A stretch of DNA of 64,000 nt from UBA3478 sp049596955 (GTDB lineage Bacteria > Bacteroidota > Bacteroidia > Flavobacteriales > Flavobacteriaceae), in assembly GCA_049596955.1 (NCBI GenBank), contig JBMYMD010000006.1, positions 42,240 through 106,239 of the forward strand. Reading direction: 5' to 3'. The translations under genes were made by a program, and so were the position numbers. Position 1 is the first letter of the stretch, and every line of letters starts with the position of its first letter. This document shows positions 26,229 through 34,761 of this stretch, in pieces. The notes below the pieces were generated by a model. That model worked only from the letters and a program-made list of their open reading frames with translations. It did not search any database and had not been told where the DNA came from.

Positions 26229-27533
26229 ATGGGTACAATACTTAGTTCAGTCATATTCTTGTCGATTTGGATCGTTGCACTTTTTGTGCTTTATAAAAAT
26301 GCCAGTAAACTCAAAAAGGCTATAAACCAAGGTCAGGGTAATTTTGATTACACCAATGGCGGTGAACGTTCGAAACAAATGCTCAAAGTTGCTTTTGGAC
26401 AATCAAAAATGGGAGCAAGACCTATAGCTGCTATTCTTCACTTAATTGTCTACATCGGTTTTTTTGTGGTGAATATTGAGCTCATAGAAATTCTAATAGA
26501 TGGACTCTTTGGAACACACCGAATTTTATATCGAGTTTTAGGTAGCTTTTATGATGGCCTTACGGCGACTCTAGAAATTTTTGCAGCACTAGTCTTGTTA
26601 GCTGTAATACTTTTTTGGCTCCGAAGAAATGTTTTGAGAATTAGAAGATTCAGATTGTCTGAAATGAAAGGCTGGCCCAAACTTGATGCGGATTTCATTT
26701 TGTATTTCGAAATTCTTTTGATGCTGCTTTTTTTTGGAATGAACACCTCTGATATGGTCTTGCAGTCTCGAGGAGTAGCGCATTACACAGAAGCTGGCTT
26801 TTTCCCTGTTAGTGCAATTTTTGCACCTCTTTTTGAGTCTATGGAGACCTCCACTCTCATTGTTTTTGAGCGAAGTTTTTGGTGGTTACATATCATAGGT
26901 ATACTGTGCTTTTTAAACTACCTCTATTATTCAAAGCACCTGCATATCATTTTGGCGTTTCCAAATACATTTTTCGCTAAGTTAGGAGCCATAGGCAACA
27001 TGAATAATATGCAATCGGTCACCAATGAAGTGAAGGCCTTTATGGATCCAAACGCTGCTCAAAGTACAGACGAAAATGCCATACCTTCATTTGGCGCTAA
27101 GGATGTGACAGATTTAAGTGTATTGCAATTATTGAATGCATTTAGTTGCACAGAATGCGGTCGATGTACCTCTGTTTGTCCGGCACATTTAACTGGAAAA
27201 AAACTCTCTCCAAGAAAAATTATGATGGATACGAGAGATCGAGCGACGGAATTAATCGGAGATAAAGACAAAAAATTGAATGAAGAAAAACATTTACTTG
27301 ACGGCTATATTTCACGAGAAGAGCTCTGGGCTTGTACAACTTGCAATGCATGTGTAGAGGCTTGCCCAATTTTGATAGATCCAGTATCTATTATTTTAGA
27401 TATGAGGCGTTATTTGATAATGGAAGAATCTTCTGGTCCTGCTGATTTGAATTCAATGATGACCAATATGGAAAACAATGGAGCACCATGGCCCTTTAGC
27501 CCTCAAGACCGCATGAATTGGACAAAAGATTAA
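26229..27533 (+). CDS. Membrane 4Fe-4S dicluster electron-transfer protein (HdrE/DsrM plus ferredoxin-like)
   Basis: This 434-residue protein has a membrane half with about five helices (about 4-24, 66-92, 112-132, 155-172, 213-242). Histidines at 71, 221, 237 and 239 could ligate b haem as in NarI/DsrM-type subunits. The cytoplasmic half has two 4Fe-4S motifs, CTECGRCTSVCP (Cys307, 310, 313, 317) and CTTCNACVEACP (Cys369, 372, 375, 379). The architecture matches quinone-linked heterodisulfide-reductase-like electron carriers of unknown substrate found across Bacteroidota. It lies six bases before the matching CCG-domain subunit, so the pair probably forms a complex. Confidence 0.88.
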   Translation: MGTILSSVIFLSIWIVALFVLYKNASKLKKAINQGQGNFDYTNGGERSKQMLKVAFGQSKMGARPIAAILHLIVYIGFFVVNIELIEILIDGLFGTHRILYRVLGSFYDGLTATLEIFAALVLLAVILFWLRRNVLRIRRFRLSEMKGWPKLDADFILYFEILLMLLFFGMNTSDMVLQSRGVAHYTEAGFFPVSAIFAPLFESMETSTLIVFERSFWWLHIIGILCFLNYLYYSKHLHIILAFPNTFFAKLGAIGNMNNMQSVTNEVKAFMDPNAAQSTDENAIPSFGAKDVTDLSVLQLLNAFSCTECGRCTSVCPAHLTGKKLSPRKIMMDTRDRATELIGDKDKKLNEEKHLLDGYISREELWACTTCNACVEACPILIDPVSIILDMRRYLIMEESSGPADLNSMMTNMENNGAPWPFSPQDRMNWTKD

Positions 27534-27539
27534 CATATA

Positions 27540-28334
27540 ATGGATAAAACAGCATTAAAAATTCCCACATTGGCAGAATTGCAAGCTCAAGGCATAAAAC
27601 CTGATTATGTGTTTTGGGTTGGATGTGCTGGTAGCTTTGACGATCGCGCTAAAAAAATCACCAAAGCTTTTGCAAAAATTTTACAGGCATCAAAGGTGAG
27701 TTTTGCCGTTTTAGGCCAAGAAGAAAGCTGTAGTGGAGACCCTGCAAAAAGAGCAGGTAATGAATTCCTGTTTCAAATGCAGGCCATGAGTAATATAGAG
27801 ACTTTAAATGCCTATGAAACTCAGAATATAGTCACGGCCTGTCCTCACTGTTTTAATACTCTAAAAAATGAATATCCTGGATTAGGAGGTCATTACAATG
27901 TCATACATCACACACAACTACTAGCTGAATTATTTTCTGAAAACAAACTTTTGGTTAGTGGCGGACATTTTAAGGGAAAGAAAATCACGTATCACGACCC
28001 CTGTTATTTGAGCAGAGCTAATAATATCTATGAAATTCCGAGAGAGGTTCTGACCAAGTTAGATGCTGAGTTAGTTGAGATGAAAAAGTGCAAAAAAAAT
28101 GGTCTTTGTTGTGGAGCCGGAGGAGCGCAGATGTTCAAAGAATCTGAAAAGGGGAATAAAGAAATAAATGTTGAACGCGCTGAGCAGGTCAAAGCGACAA
28201 ATGCGGATATTTTGGCCTCCTCTTGTCCGTTTTGCAACATCATGATGAATGACGGTCTTTCATTTGAGGACGAAACGAACACCACAGAAGTAAAAGATAT
28301 CGCTGAGCTTATTGCTGAGGCCGCAGACTTGTAA
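27540..28334 (+). CDS. CCG-domain (HdrB/HdrD-like) Fe-S protein
   Basis: This 264-residue protein has two cysteine-rich repeats of the heterodisulfide reductase subunit B/D family. The first has Cys29 in FWVGCAG, Cys64, and CPHC (101-104). The second is a full CCG motif with DPC (155), LCCGAGG (190-191) and CPFC (229-232). In HdrB such repeats bind noncubane 4Fe-4S clusters that handle disulfides. It has no membrane segment, so it is expected to dock on the preceding membrane subunit on the cytoplasmic side. The physiological substrate is unknown. The stop is one base before the next gene. Confidence 0.9.
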   Translation: MDKTALKIPTLAELQAQGIKPDYVFWVGCAGSFDDRAKKITKAFAKILQASKVSFAVLGQEESCSGDPAKRAGNEFLFQMQAMSNIETLNAYETQNIVTACPHCFNTLKNEYPGLGGHYNVIHHTQLLAELFSENKLLVSGGHFKGKKITYHDPCYLSRANNIYEIPREVLTKLDAELVEMKKCKKNGLCCGAGGAQMFKESEKGNKEINVERAEQVKATNADILASSCPFCNIMMNDGLSFEDETNTTEVKDIAELIAEAADL

Positions 28335-28335
28335 T

Positions 28336-28821
28336 ATGAATATAGAATTTGAAGAACTACCCGAATCCTCACGAATCTGGATTTATCAATGTAATCGGAC
28401 TTTTTCTGAACAAGAACAAAGTGAAATAAACCAGGCGCTTAAATCCTTTATTGATACCTGGGGCACACATGGACAGCCGCTAAAAGCTGGTTTTACAATG
28501 CCTTACAATCGATTTATTGTCATAGCTGTTGATCAAGAGCACCAAGCACCATCAGGTTGTTCAATCGACGCCTCTGTGCACCTTATTCAGGAGTTCGAGC
28601 AAAAGTTTAATATAGTGCTTATGGACAATATGAACGTTTCATTTAAGCACGGGCAATTTATTGCTTATAAAGCTTTAAAGGAGTTCAAGCAAATGGCCAA
28701 AGACAAGTCTATATCTGCAAATACCATTGTTTTTAATAATCTGGTAACTACCAAAGCAGAGTTTGAATCGAATTGGGAGGTGCCCGCTGCGGAGAGTTGG
28801 CATTCTCGGTTTATCAAGTAA
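28336..28821 (+). CDS. Conserved small protein often labelled ABC transporter ATPase (label unsupported)
   Basis: This protein of about 161 residues starts at the ATG of MNIEFEELPESSRIWIYQCNR. The family is conserved in Bacteroidota and database entries often call it ABC transporter ATPase, but I see no Walker A, Walker B or signature motif, so that name should not be trusted. Recognisable conserved pieces are WGTHGQPLKAGF, SGCSIDASVHLIQEFEQ, and NNLVTTKAEFESNWEVPAAESWHSRF. It sits one base after the CCG protein stop, so it is cotranscribed with the Fe-S pair. A TTG at 28312 would extend it but overlaps the upstream gene; the ATG is preferred. Function unknown. Confidence 0.82.
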   Translation: MNIEFEELPESSRIWIYQCNRTFSEQEQSEINQALKSFIDTWGTHGQPLKAGFTMPYNRFIVIAVDQEHQAPSGCSIDASVHLIQEFEQKFNIVLMDNMNVSFKHGQFIAYKALKEFKQMAKDKSISANTIVFNNLVTTKAEFESNWEVPAAESWHSRFIK

Positions 28822-28939
28822 TGTAGTCATTTGTTTTATCGAAACTTAGCGCCGTTTATCTAATTAATGGTAGGGTAGATTTATTCTCTGGATATAGAGT
28901 TATAAATTATAGGTTGAACCTAAAAGTGCTCCCTAAGCA

Positions 28940-29575
28940 GTGACTCAAAATTTTAAAAAACACGAATTTGATTGTAGTTGTGGATGTGAAATGCCGTTAA
29001 CCGTTGAGTTGAATGTGCAACGATTGGCTGAAGAATTGCAATACATCAGAAATTACATCCAACGCCCTATTACCATTAATAGTGGTTATAGATGTGAGTC
29101 ATACAATAATACTATTCCTGGCAGTTCGAGTAGATCTCAGCATGTCCTTGGTAAAGCCGCTGACATCGTTGTTAGTGGAATGAATTCTACTCAAGTTTTC
29201 GAACAATTAGATGAGTTACAGCACAAAGGAAAAATACACACAGGTGGAATGGGGCTTTACGATACTTTTGTTCACTACGATATAAGAGGATATCGCAAAA
29301 GATGGAATTATTCTTCTAACAGCAATGTTAGTTATAGCAATTCAACGTTTACCGAAAGCCCTCTTGTGTTAGAGAAAGAGCAAAAGGAAAAAATATCAGA
29401 GACAAAATCAATACCGGTCAAAAAAGTACCGATTCGTTTGAGTTCAGTTTTATCTGGAGTAGGTATACTGTTTTCCACTTATATTGTTTATGTATACAAT
29501 TATAAACGGGGCTTATTCGATGAACTCATTCAACGATTTCTGAGCCTTCCAGACTGGATACAATCTTTTTTCTAG
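28940..29575 (+). CDS. M15-family D-Ala-D-Ala carboxypeptidase-like protein with C-terminal membrane helix
   Basis: This 211-residue protein has a Peptidase_M15_3-type domain at residues 1-120: NFKKHEFDCSCGC, ITINSGYRCESYN, zinc ligands His68 and Asp75 in SQHVLGKAADI, and a late His112 in FVHYDIRG. A Ser/Glu/Lys-rich linker leads to one hydrophobic helix (about 167-187) and a short tail. No N-terminal signal is visible. The GTG start is forced because an in-frame stop lies two codons upstream and the conserved N-terminal segment begins here. The domain resembles phage endolysins and L,D- or D,D-peptidases that cut peptidoglycan stems. How the catalytic part reaches the periplasm is unclear. 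Confidence 0.83.
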   Translation: MTQNFKKHEFDCSCGCEMPLTVELNVQRLAEELQYIRNYIQRPITINSGYRCESYNNTIPGSSSRSQHVLGKAADIVVSGMNSTQVFEQLDELQHKGKIHTGGMGLYDTFVHYDIRGYRKRWNYSSNSNVSYSNSTFTESPLVLEKEQKEKISETKSIPVKKVPIRLSSVLSGVGILFSTYIVYVYNYKRGLFDELIQRFLSLPDWIQSFF

Positions 29576-29692
29576 TAATTACTTATTAGTTTAACTCTTA
29601 CTCATTGTGATTTTAATTAATTTGCTTTGAGTTATAATGGGTTTATTCATTTCCCGTTACTAAGTAGTAGATCAGTTTAAGCAATGCATTAA

Positions 29693-32584
29693 ATGAATAA
29701 AAAAGTCTTAGGTCTTTGCCTTTTTGGAGTATTCATATCTTCAAGTACATGGGCTCAGCAAAAATCAAGTTCTGAGGTTGATAGTTTGTACCAAATTTTG
29801 AATGACAAAGAGAGGGTAGGTCAGCTCTTTATGGTCTATGTCAATTCAGAAAGTGAATCCGATCCCACTGAGATTGATACGCTTATCACCAAATATTATT
29901 TGGGAAATTTACTTTTTTCAACAGGAACACCTGAAGCACAACTCAAATTAACCAATAGATTCCAAGCCTTAGCCAAAACTCCATTAGCCATAGGAATGGA
30001 TGCAGAATGGGGCTTAGCAATGCGTCTTAGAAACGTTTTGAAGTTTCCTTGGAACATGACCTTGGGAGCCGTTCAAGACATGGATTTACTCAAGGAGTTA
30101 GGTTATAGAATTGGTCTTCATTGTAAACGAATCGGCGTTCACATCAATTTTGCACCAGTGGTGGATATAAATACGAATCCTTTAAACCCAATTATTGGAA
30201 ATCGATCCTTTGGATCTTCGCCAGAGGAGGTGACAAAAAGAGCTCTAGCATTTTCAAAAGGACTTGATTCTGCAGGTGTTTTGGCTGTGGCAAAGCATTT
30301 TCCAGGTCATGGAGATACTGAAGTGGATTCACATTTAGCTTTACCTCAAGTAACGCATTCCGAAGAACGATTGCGACAGGTGGAGTTGTATCCTTATGAA
30401 AAACTAATTGATAATGGGCTAAAAGCAGTAATGGTTGCTCATTTATCTGTTCCAGCCTTTCAAAAATCGAAGTCTGATGTTCCAGCATCATTGTCTAAGG
30501 AAATGATTCAAGGCTTACTCAGAAAAGAATTAGGTTTTAAAGGCTTAGTTGTATCTGATGCTCTCAACATGAAAGGTGCTACGGCAAGCACTGAAAAAGA
30601 TGTAGCACTCGAGGCTTTTTTGGCAGGTAACGAATTACTCGTATTCCCAGCAGATTACAAAAAGTCTTTTAAAAGTGTTCTAATGGCCTACAGAAATGGA
30701 ATAATCCGTGAAAAACAGATGGCCAGTGCTGTTAAAAAAATTCTTCAACTCAAATTAGATAATGGTTTATTCAAAAATCGGTTTGTAGATGATGTCAACA
30801 TTAATCAAGACTTGGCTTCTCCTCAAGACTTCATTCTCAATGAAAAACTAGTAGAAAAGTCTATCACGGTTTTAAAAAATGAAAATAAGGGTATGCCCTT
30901 GTCACCATCGGCTAAAATGGTCTATGTACCCTTAGGAGATAGTGATCACCAAACATTTTTAAAAACCTTGAACTTTTATGGATCCATCGAAAAGGTGGAA
31001 CTTCACAATGGGGTGGATGAAAACCTCAGAGATAAGTTATCTGAGGCAGATCACATTATAGTTGGTTTTCATAAATCCAATATCAATCCATACAAGTCGC
31101 ATAAATGGTCTAAACAAGACCTAAATAGTCTCAATCTATTAAAGCAATGGCCTGCTAAAAAGGCTTTGATTCTGTTTTCAAAACCCTACTCTCTTGATGA
31201 AATTCCAATAATAGAGGACTTTGATGAAATCGTAATGTCTTATCAAAACAGTGAAATTGCGCAAGCTAAAACCGCTCAACTGCTCTTTGGTGCCTTTGCT
31301 TCTGAGGGACGACTTCCGGTCGATGTTAATTCAATTTTTCGTCAAGGAATGGGACTCGAAACAACCGCTTTAAAGACGATATCTATTTCATCTACACCAG
31401 AAATAGTGGGGTTCTCTTCGAAGAAACTCGCCAAAGTAGATTCATTGGTTAAAATTGGTTTAGACTCTCTCATGTTTCCAGGCGCTCAAATAGTAGTCGG
31501 AAAAAATGAAAAAATTATTTATCATAAGTCTTTCGGGTATCACACATACGCAAGACAAACTAAAGTAAAATGGGACCACTTGTATGACCTGGCTTCAGTT
31601 ACCAAAATCGCAGCTACTCTGCCTTTGTTGATGAATGAAGTGCAACATCAAGAGTTGCAACTCTCTGATTCTTTGTCAACATTAATTCCCGCCTTATTGG
31701 AATCTGAATTTGCCGATCAAACCATTAGAAGTGCCTTGTCTCATTACGGACAATTCCCAGCTGGAATTCCGTTTTACCAAGAAACAGTCAACCAAAAAAA
31801 TCTTGATCCCTTAGACTCTCATTACGCTGGGGAACAAAGTGAATCTTTCCCACTAAAAGTGGCAGACGGTTTATACATCATAGATGAAATGGCAGATCGT
31901 ATTCTCAATCAAATAACACAGGCAAAAGCAGTTTCTAAAGAATATATATACAGTGATCTACCTTACTATTTGATGCAGTATTATTTAGAAACTAAACACA
32001 AGACTTCTTTAGAAAATTTAGTCGAAAATTTCTTATACCAACCAGCTGGATTCAATAGAATAGGGTTTAATCCAAATAACTGGTACAAGAAAGAAAAAAT
32101 TATTCCAACAGTAATAGAAAAAAAGTTCAGAAAACAAAAAATACAGGGCTTTGTACACGATAAAGGAGCGGCTATTTTAGGAGGAGTTGCTGGTCATGCA
32201 GGATTATTTTCTAACAGTTTAGAGCTTTATAAGCTTATGCAGATGTATTTAAATGGAGGTGTATATGCGGATAAGAAATATATTAAAGCTGAGACTATAA
32301 ACGATTTTAACACCTGTTACTATTGTAATATGGGAGTACGTCGAGGAGTTGGATTTGATAAACCGCAGTTGGAAGATCCTGGTCCTACATGCGGGTGTGT
32401 GTCTTCAGAGAGCTTTGGGCATAGCGGATTTACAGGGACGTATGTTTGGGCAGATCCAGAAAAAGAATTGGTCTTCGTCTTTTTATCCAATGCGGTTTAC
32501 CCTGAGGGAAATAATACACATTTACTGAGTTCAAACCTAAGAACTCGCATTCAACAAGCCATATATGATGCCATACTCGAATAG
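29693..32584 (+). CDS. Secreted GH3 beta-N-acetylhexosaminidase fused to serine beta-lactamase-like domain
   Basis: This 963-residue protein has a signal peptide ending at about residue 21 (SSSTWAQ). The GH3 part (about 30-360) carries the NagZ-type signature KHFPGHGDT (201-209) with DSH beyond it, and the nucleophile aspartate in VVSDALNMKG (Asp289). A GH3 C-terminal-like sandwich follows. Residues about 575-960 form a class C/serine hydrolase domain with SVTK (Ser635, Lys638), YSD in place of the usual YxN, and GHSGFTG as the third motif. This architecture recurs in Bacteroidota and suggests a periplasmic enzyme for peptidoglycan fragments. The lactamase-like domain may be an amidase or esterase. 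Confidence 0.93.
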   Translation: MNKKVLGLCLFGVFISSSTWAQQKSSSEVDSLYQILNDKERVGQLFMVYVNSESESDPTEIDTLITKYYLGNLLFSTGTPEAQLKLTNRFQALAKTPLAIGMDAEWGLAMRLRNVLKFPWNMTLGAVQDMDLLKELGYRIGLHCKRIGVHINFAPVVDINTNPLNPIIGNRSFGSSPEEVTKRALAFSKGLDSAGVLAVAKHFPGHGDTEVDSHLALPQVTHSEERLRQVELYPYEKLIDNGLKAVMVAHLSVPAFQKSKSDVPASLSKEMIQGLLRKELGFKGLVVSDALNMKGATASTEKDVALEAFLAGNELLVFPADYKKSFKSVLMAYRNGIIREKQMASAVKKILQLKLDNGLFKNRFVDDVNINQDLASPQDFILNEKLVEKSITVLKNENKGMPLSPSAKMVYVPLGDSDHQTFLKTLNFYGSIEKVELHNGVDENLRDKLSEADHIIVGFHKSNINPYKSHKWSKQDLNSLNLLKQWPAKKALILFSKPYSLDEIPIIEDFDEIVMSYQNSEIAQAKTAQLLFGAFASEGRLPVDVNSIFRQGMGLETTALKTISISSTPEIVGFSSKKLAKVDSLVKIGLDSLMFPGAQIVVGKNEKIIYHKSFGYHTYARQTKVKWDHLYDLASVTKIAATLPLLMNEVQHQELQLSDSLSTLIPALLESEFADQTIRSALSHYGQFPAGIPFYQETVNQKNLDPLDSHYAGEQSESFPLKVADGLYIIDEMADRILNQITQAKAVSKEYIYSDLPYYLMQYYLETKHKTSLENLVENFLYQPAGFNRIGFNPNNWYKKEKIIPTVIEKKFRKQKIQGFVHDKGAAILGGVAGHAGLFSNSLELYKLMQMYLNGGVYADKKYIKAETINDFNTCYYCNMGVRRGVGFDKPQLEDPGPTCGCVSSESFGHSGFTGTYVWADPEKELVFVFLSNAVYPEGNNTHLLSSNLRTRIQQAIYDAILE

Positions 32585-32611
32585 TATCTTTATTTTTGTA
32601 AAAAAGCGCTT

Positions 32612-33760
32612 TTGAAAATTGCTATAGTTTGTTTTCCGACTTTTGGAGGAAGTGGTGTAGTAGCCACAGAGCTCGGTCTTGCTTTTGCAGACAAGGGGCA
32701 CGAAATACATTTTGTGACCTACAAGCAGCCTGTTCGATTATCTCAGTTAAACAAAAATATATTTTTTCACGAGGTTCAAGTTCCTGATTATCCATTATTT
32801 AATCACCAGCCTTATGATTTAGCCTTGTCGAGTAAATTAGTGAACGTCATTCGAAAACATCAGATCGATGTGCTTCACGTTCATTATGCAATTCCTAATG
32901 CTTACGCAGCTTACATGGCCAAAACCATGTTGAGAGATGAAGATTACAATATTCCAATCATTACTACCCTGCACGGAACAGATGTCACTTTGGTCGGTAG
33001 TCATCCCTTCTATAAACCCGCAGTAACTTTTAGTATAAACCATTCAGATTGGGTAACTGCAGTCAGTCACAGTTTAAAAAACATGACTTATGACATGTTT
33101 AATATTAAAAGGCCGATAGAGGTAATTCCCAATTTTATAGACGTTTCAAAGTACGAGAAGAACAAAACAAAACCCTGTAAACGTCATTTAGTGGCTTTAC
33201 CAGAGGAAAAAATTATAACACATGTATCTAATTTTAGAAAGGTGAAGCGAATACCTGATGTAATTAGAGTGTTTGAAAAGGTAGCTCAAAAGATTCCTTC
33301 CAAACTTGTTATGGTAGGTGAGGGACCTGAAAAAAATAAAGCTAAGAAACTTGTAGACAAATTAGGATTGTCTGACAAGGTTCATTTTTTGGGAAACAGC
33401 TCAGAGATTGATCGAATACTTTGTTGGACTGATTTGTTCTTACTGCCTTCTGAAATAGAGAGTTTTGGATTGTCTGCTTTAGAAGCCATGGCAAATAAAT
33501 GTGCTGTTGTTTCTTCTAATGCAGGAGGTTTGAAAGAAGTAAATGAAAACGGTGTTACAGGATTTTTAAATGAAATCGGAGACATTGAAGGTATGTCTGC
33601 CTCGGCTATTCACATTCTTGAAGATGAAGATCGATTAAAAGAGTTTAAGGATAGAGCCCAAGAACATTCTTTTAAATTTGATATTAATGTGATTTTACCT
33701 TTATACGAGTCGATTTATGACAAAGCCTATCACAAATCTCGTGTCAATCAAAACTTATAA
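32612..33760 (+). CDS. bshA: N-acetyl-alpha-D-glucosaminyl L-malate synthase BshA
   Basis: This 382-residue GT4 glycosyltransferase performs the first step of bacillithiol synthesis, joining UDP-GlcNAc and L-malate. BshA-specific segments are CFPTFGGSGVVATELG at the N-terminus, HVHYAIPNAYAAYMAK and LHGTDVTLVGSHP; the donor-site ESFGLSALEAMA is also present. The start is TTG, chosen because it begins the conserved MKIAIVCFP segment exactly. A 12-base palindrome AAAAGCGCTTTT (32602-32613) overlaps the start codon. BshB and BshC are not in the window. The 3-prime end overlaps the convergent epimerase gene by 13 bases. Confidence 0.95.
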   Translation: MKIAIVCFPTFGGSGVVATELGLAFADKGHEIHFVTYKQPVRLSQLNKNIFFHEVQVPDYPLFNHQPYDLALSSKLVNVIRKHQIDVLHVHYAIPNAYAAYMAKTMLRDEDYNIPIITTLHGTDVTLVGSHPFYKPAVTFSINHSDWVTAVSHSLKNMTYDMFNIKRPIEVIPNFIDVSKYEKNKTKPCKRHLVALPEEKIITHVSNFRKVKRIPDVIRVFEKVAQKIPSKLVMVGEGPEKNKAKKLVDKLGLSDKVHFLGNSSEIDRILCWTDLFLLPSEIESFGLSALEAMANKCAVVSSNAGGLKEVNENGVTGFLNEIGDIEGMSASAIHILEDEDRLKEFKDRAQEHSFKFDINVILPLYESIYDKAYHKSRVNQNL

Positions 33761-34761
33761 TAGTCTTTGTACCACTGAACAAAGTGTTTAATGCCTGTAG
33801 CTAAGGCTGTATTGGGGTGGTAATCGTAGTCTTTGATTAGTGCATCAACGTTTGCCCAAGTTTTATACACATCACCTGCTTGCATTTCGACGTATTCTTT
33901 ATGGGTTTCTTTTCCCATTTCTTTTTCAATGGTGTCGATGAAATCTAAAAGGTTTACGGATTGATTGTTACCAATATTGTAGAGTTTATAAGGTGTTCTT
34001 TGAGCTGTATCTTTTAAAATGATACGAACAATACCTTCTACGATATCATCGATATAGGTAAAATCCCGCTCTAATTTTCCTTTGTTAAAGACCTTGATAG
34101 GGTTTTGCTGTCTAATGGCCTCACAGAAAAGAAAATAGGCCATATCTGGTCGCCCCCAAGGACCGTAAACTGTAAAAAACCTTAGACCAGTAGTCGCAAA
34201 TTTATAGAGATGACTATAGGTGTGCGCCATTAGTTCATTAGATTTTTTAGAAGCGGCATAAAGACTTATTGGATGATCAACTCTATCCTCCGTCGAGAAC
34301 GGAATTTTTTCATTTTGACCATATACTGAAGAAGAACTGGCGTAAACCAGATGTTTGATCTCATGGTTTCTGCAGCATTCTAGGATATTAACAAAGCCGA
34401 CAATATTACTTTCTACATAGGCTTTCGGATTTTCGATGGAGTAGCGAACACCAGCCTGTGCAGCCAAATTACATACCACATCAAATGACTCCCGCTCAAA
34501 AAGTTGTTCTAAAGCCTCTGCATCTGCAATATCAATTTTATAAAAATTAAACTGAGGGTAGATTTCACTATGACACCTTATATTGTCTTGTTCTGCATCT
34601 ACCTTAGAAATTCCCAATTGTCCAAGTCTGTCAAATTTTAGAGTTGTGCTATAGTAGGAATTGATATTGTCGATTCCAATGACGCGATGCCCTTCTTTTA
34701 ACAATCTTAAACTGGTGAAATACCCAATAAAACCGGCAGCTCCAGTAACTAGGATATTCAT
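33748..34761 (-). CDS. NAD-dependent epimerase, probable UDP-glucuronate 4-epimerase
   Basis: This 337-residue extended SDR has the NAD-binding GAAGFIG (7-13) of a Rossmann fold, SSSSVYGQNEKIPF and the catalytic SLYAASKKSNE. Its closest recognisable group is the UDP-glucuronate/UDP-N-acetyl sugar 4-epimerase (Cap1J/LspL-like) cluster, marked by IDNINSYY near the N-terminus and by GLRFFTVYGPWGRPDMA. It overlaps the preceding UDP-glucose dehydrogenase by four bases (ATGA), so the two are translationally coupled and likely make UDP-glucuronate then UDP-galacturonate for capsule or O-antigen. Exact specificity is inferred from this context. Confidence 0.9.
   Translation of the reverse strand: MNILVTGAAGFIGYFTSLRLLKEGHRVIGIDNINSYYSTTLKFDRLGQLGISKVDAEQDNIRCHSEIYPQFNFYKIDIADAEALEQLFERESFDVVCNLAAQAGVRYSIENPKAYVESNIVGFVNILECCRNHEIKHLVYASSSSVYGQNEKIPFSTEDRVDHPISLYAASKKSNELMAHTYSHLYKFATTGLRFFTVYGPWGRPDMAYFLFCEAIRQQNPIKVFNKGKLERDFTYIDDIVEGIVRIILKDTAQRTPYKLYNIGNNQSVNLLDFIDTIEKEMGKETHKEYVEMQAGDVYKTWANVDALIKDYDYHPNTALATGIKHFVQWYKDYYKF

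Noticed and set aside
28312..28335. TTG start extending the small protein after the CCG gene
   Set aside because: The extension lies inside the preceding gene and the ATG at 28336 matches the conserved start.
32602..32613. Palindrome AAAAGCGCTTTT at the bshA start
   Set aside because: Perfect but short and AT-flanked; could be an operator but there is no supporting copy elsewhere.
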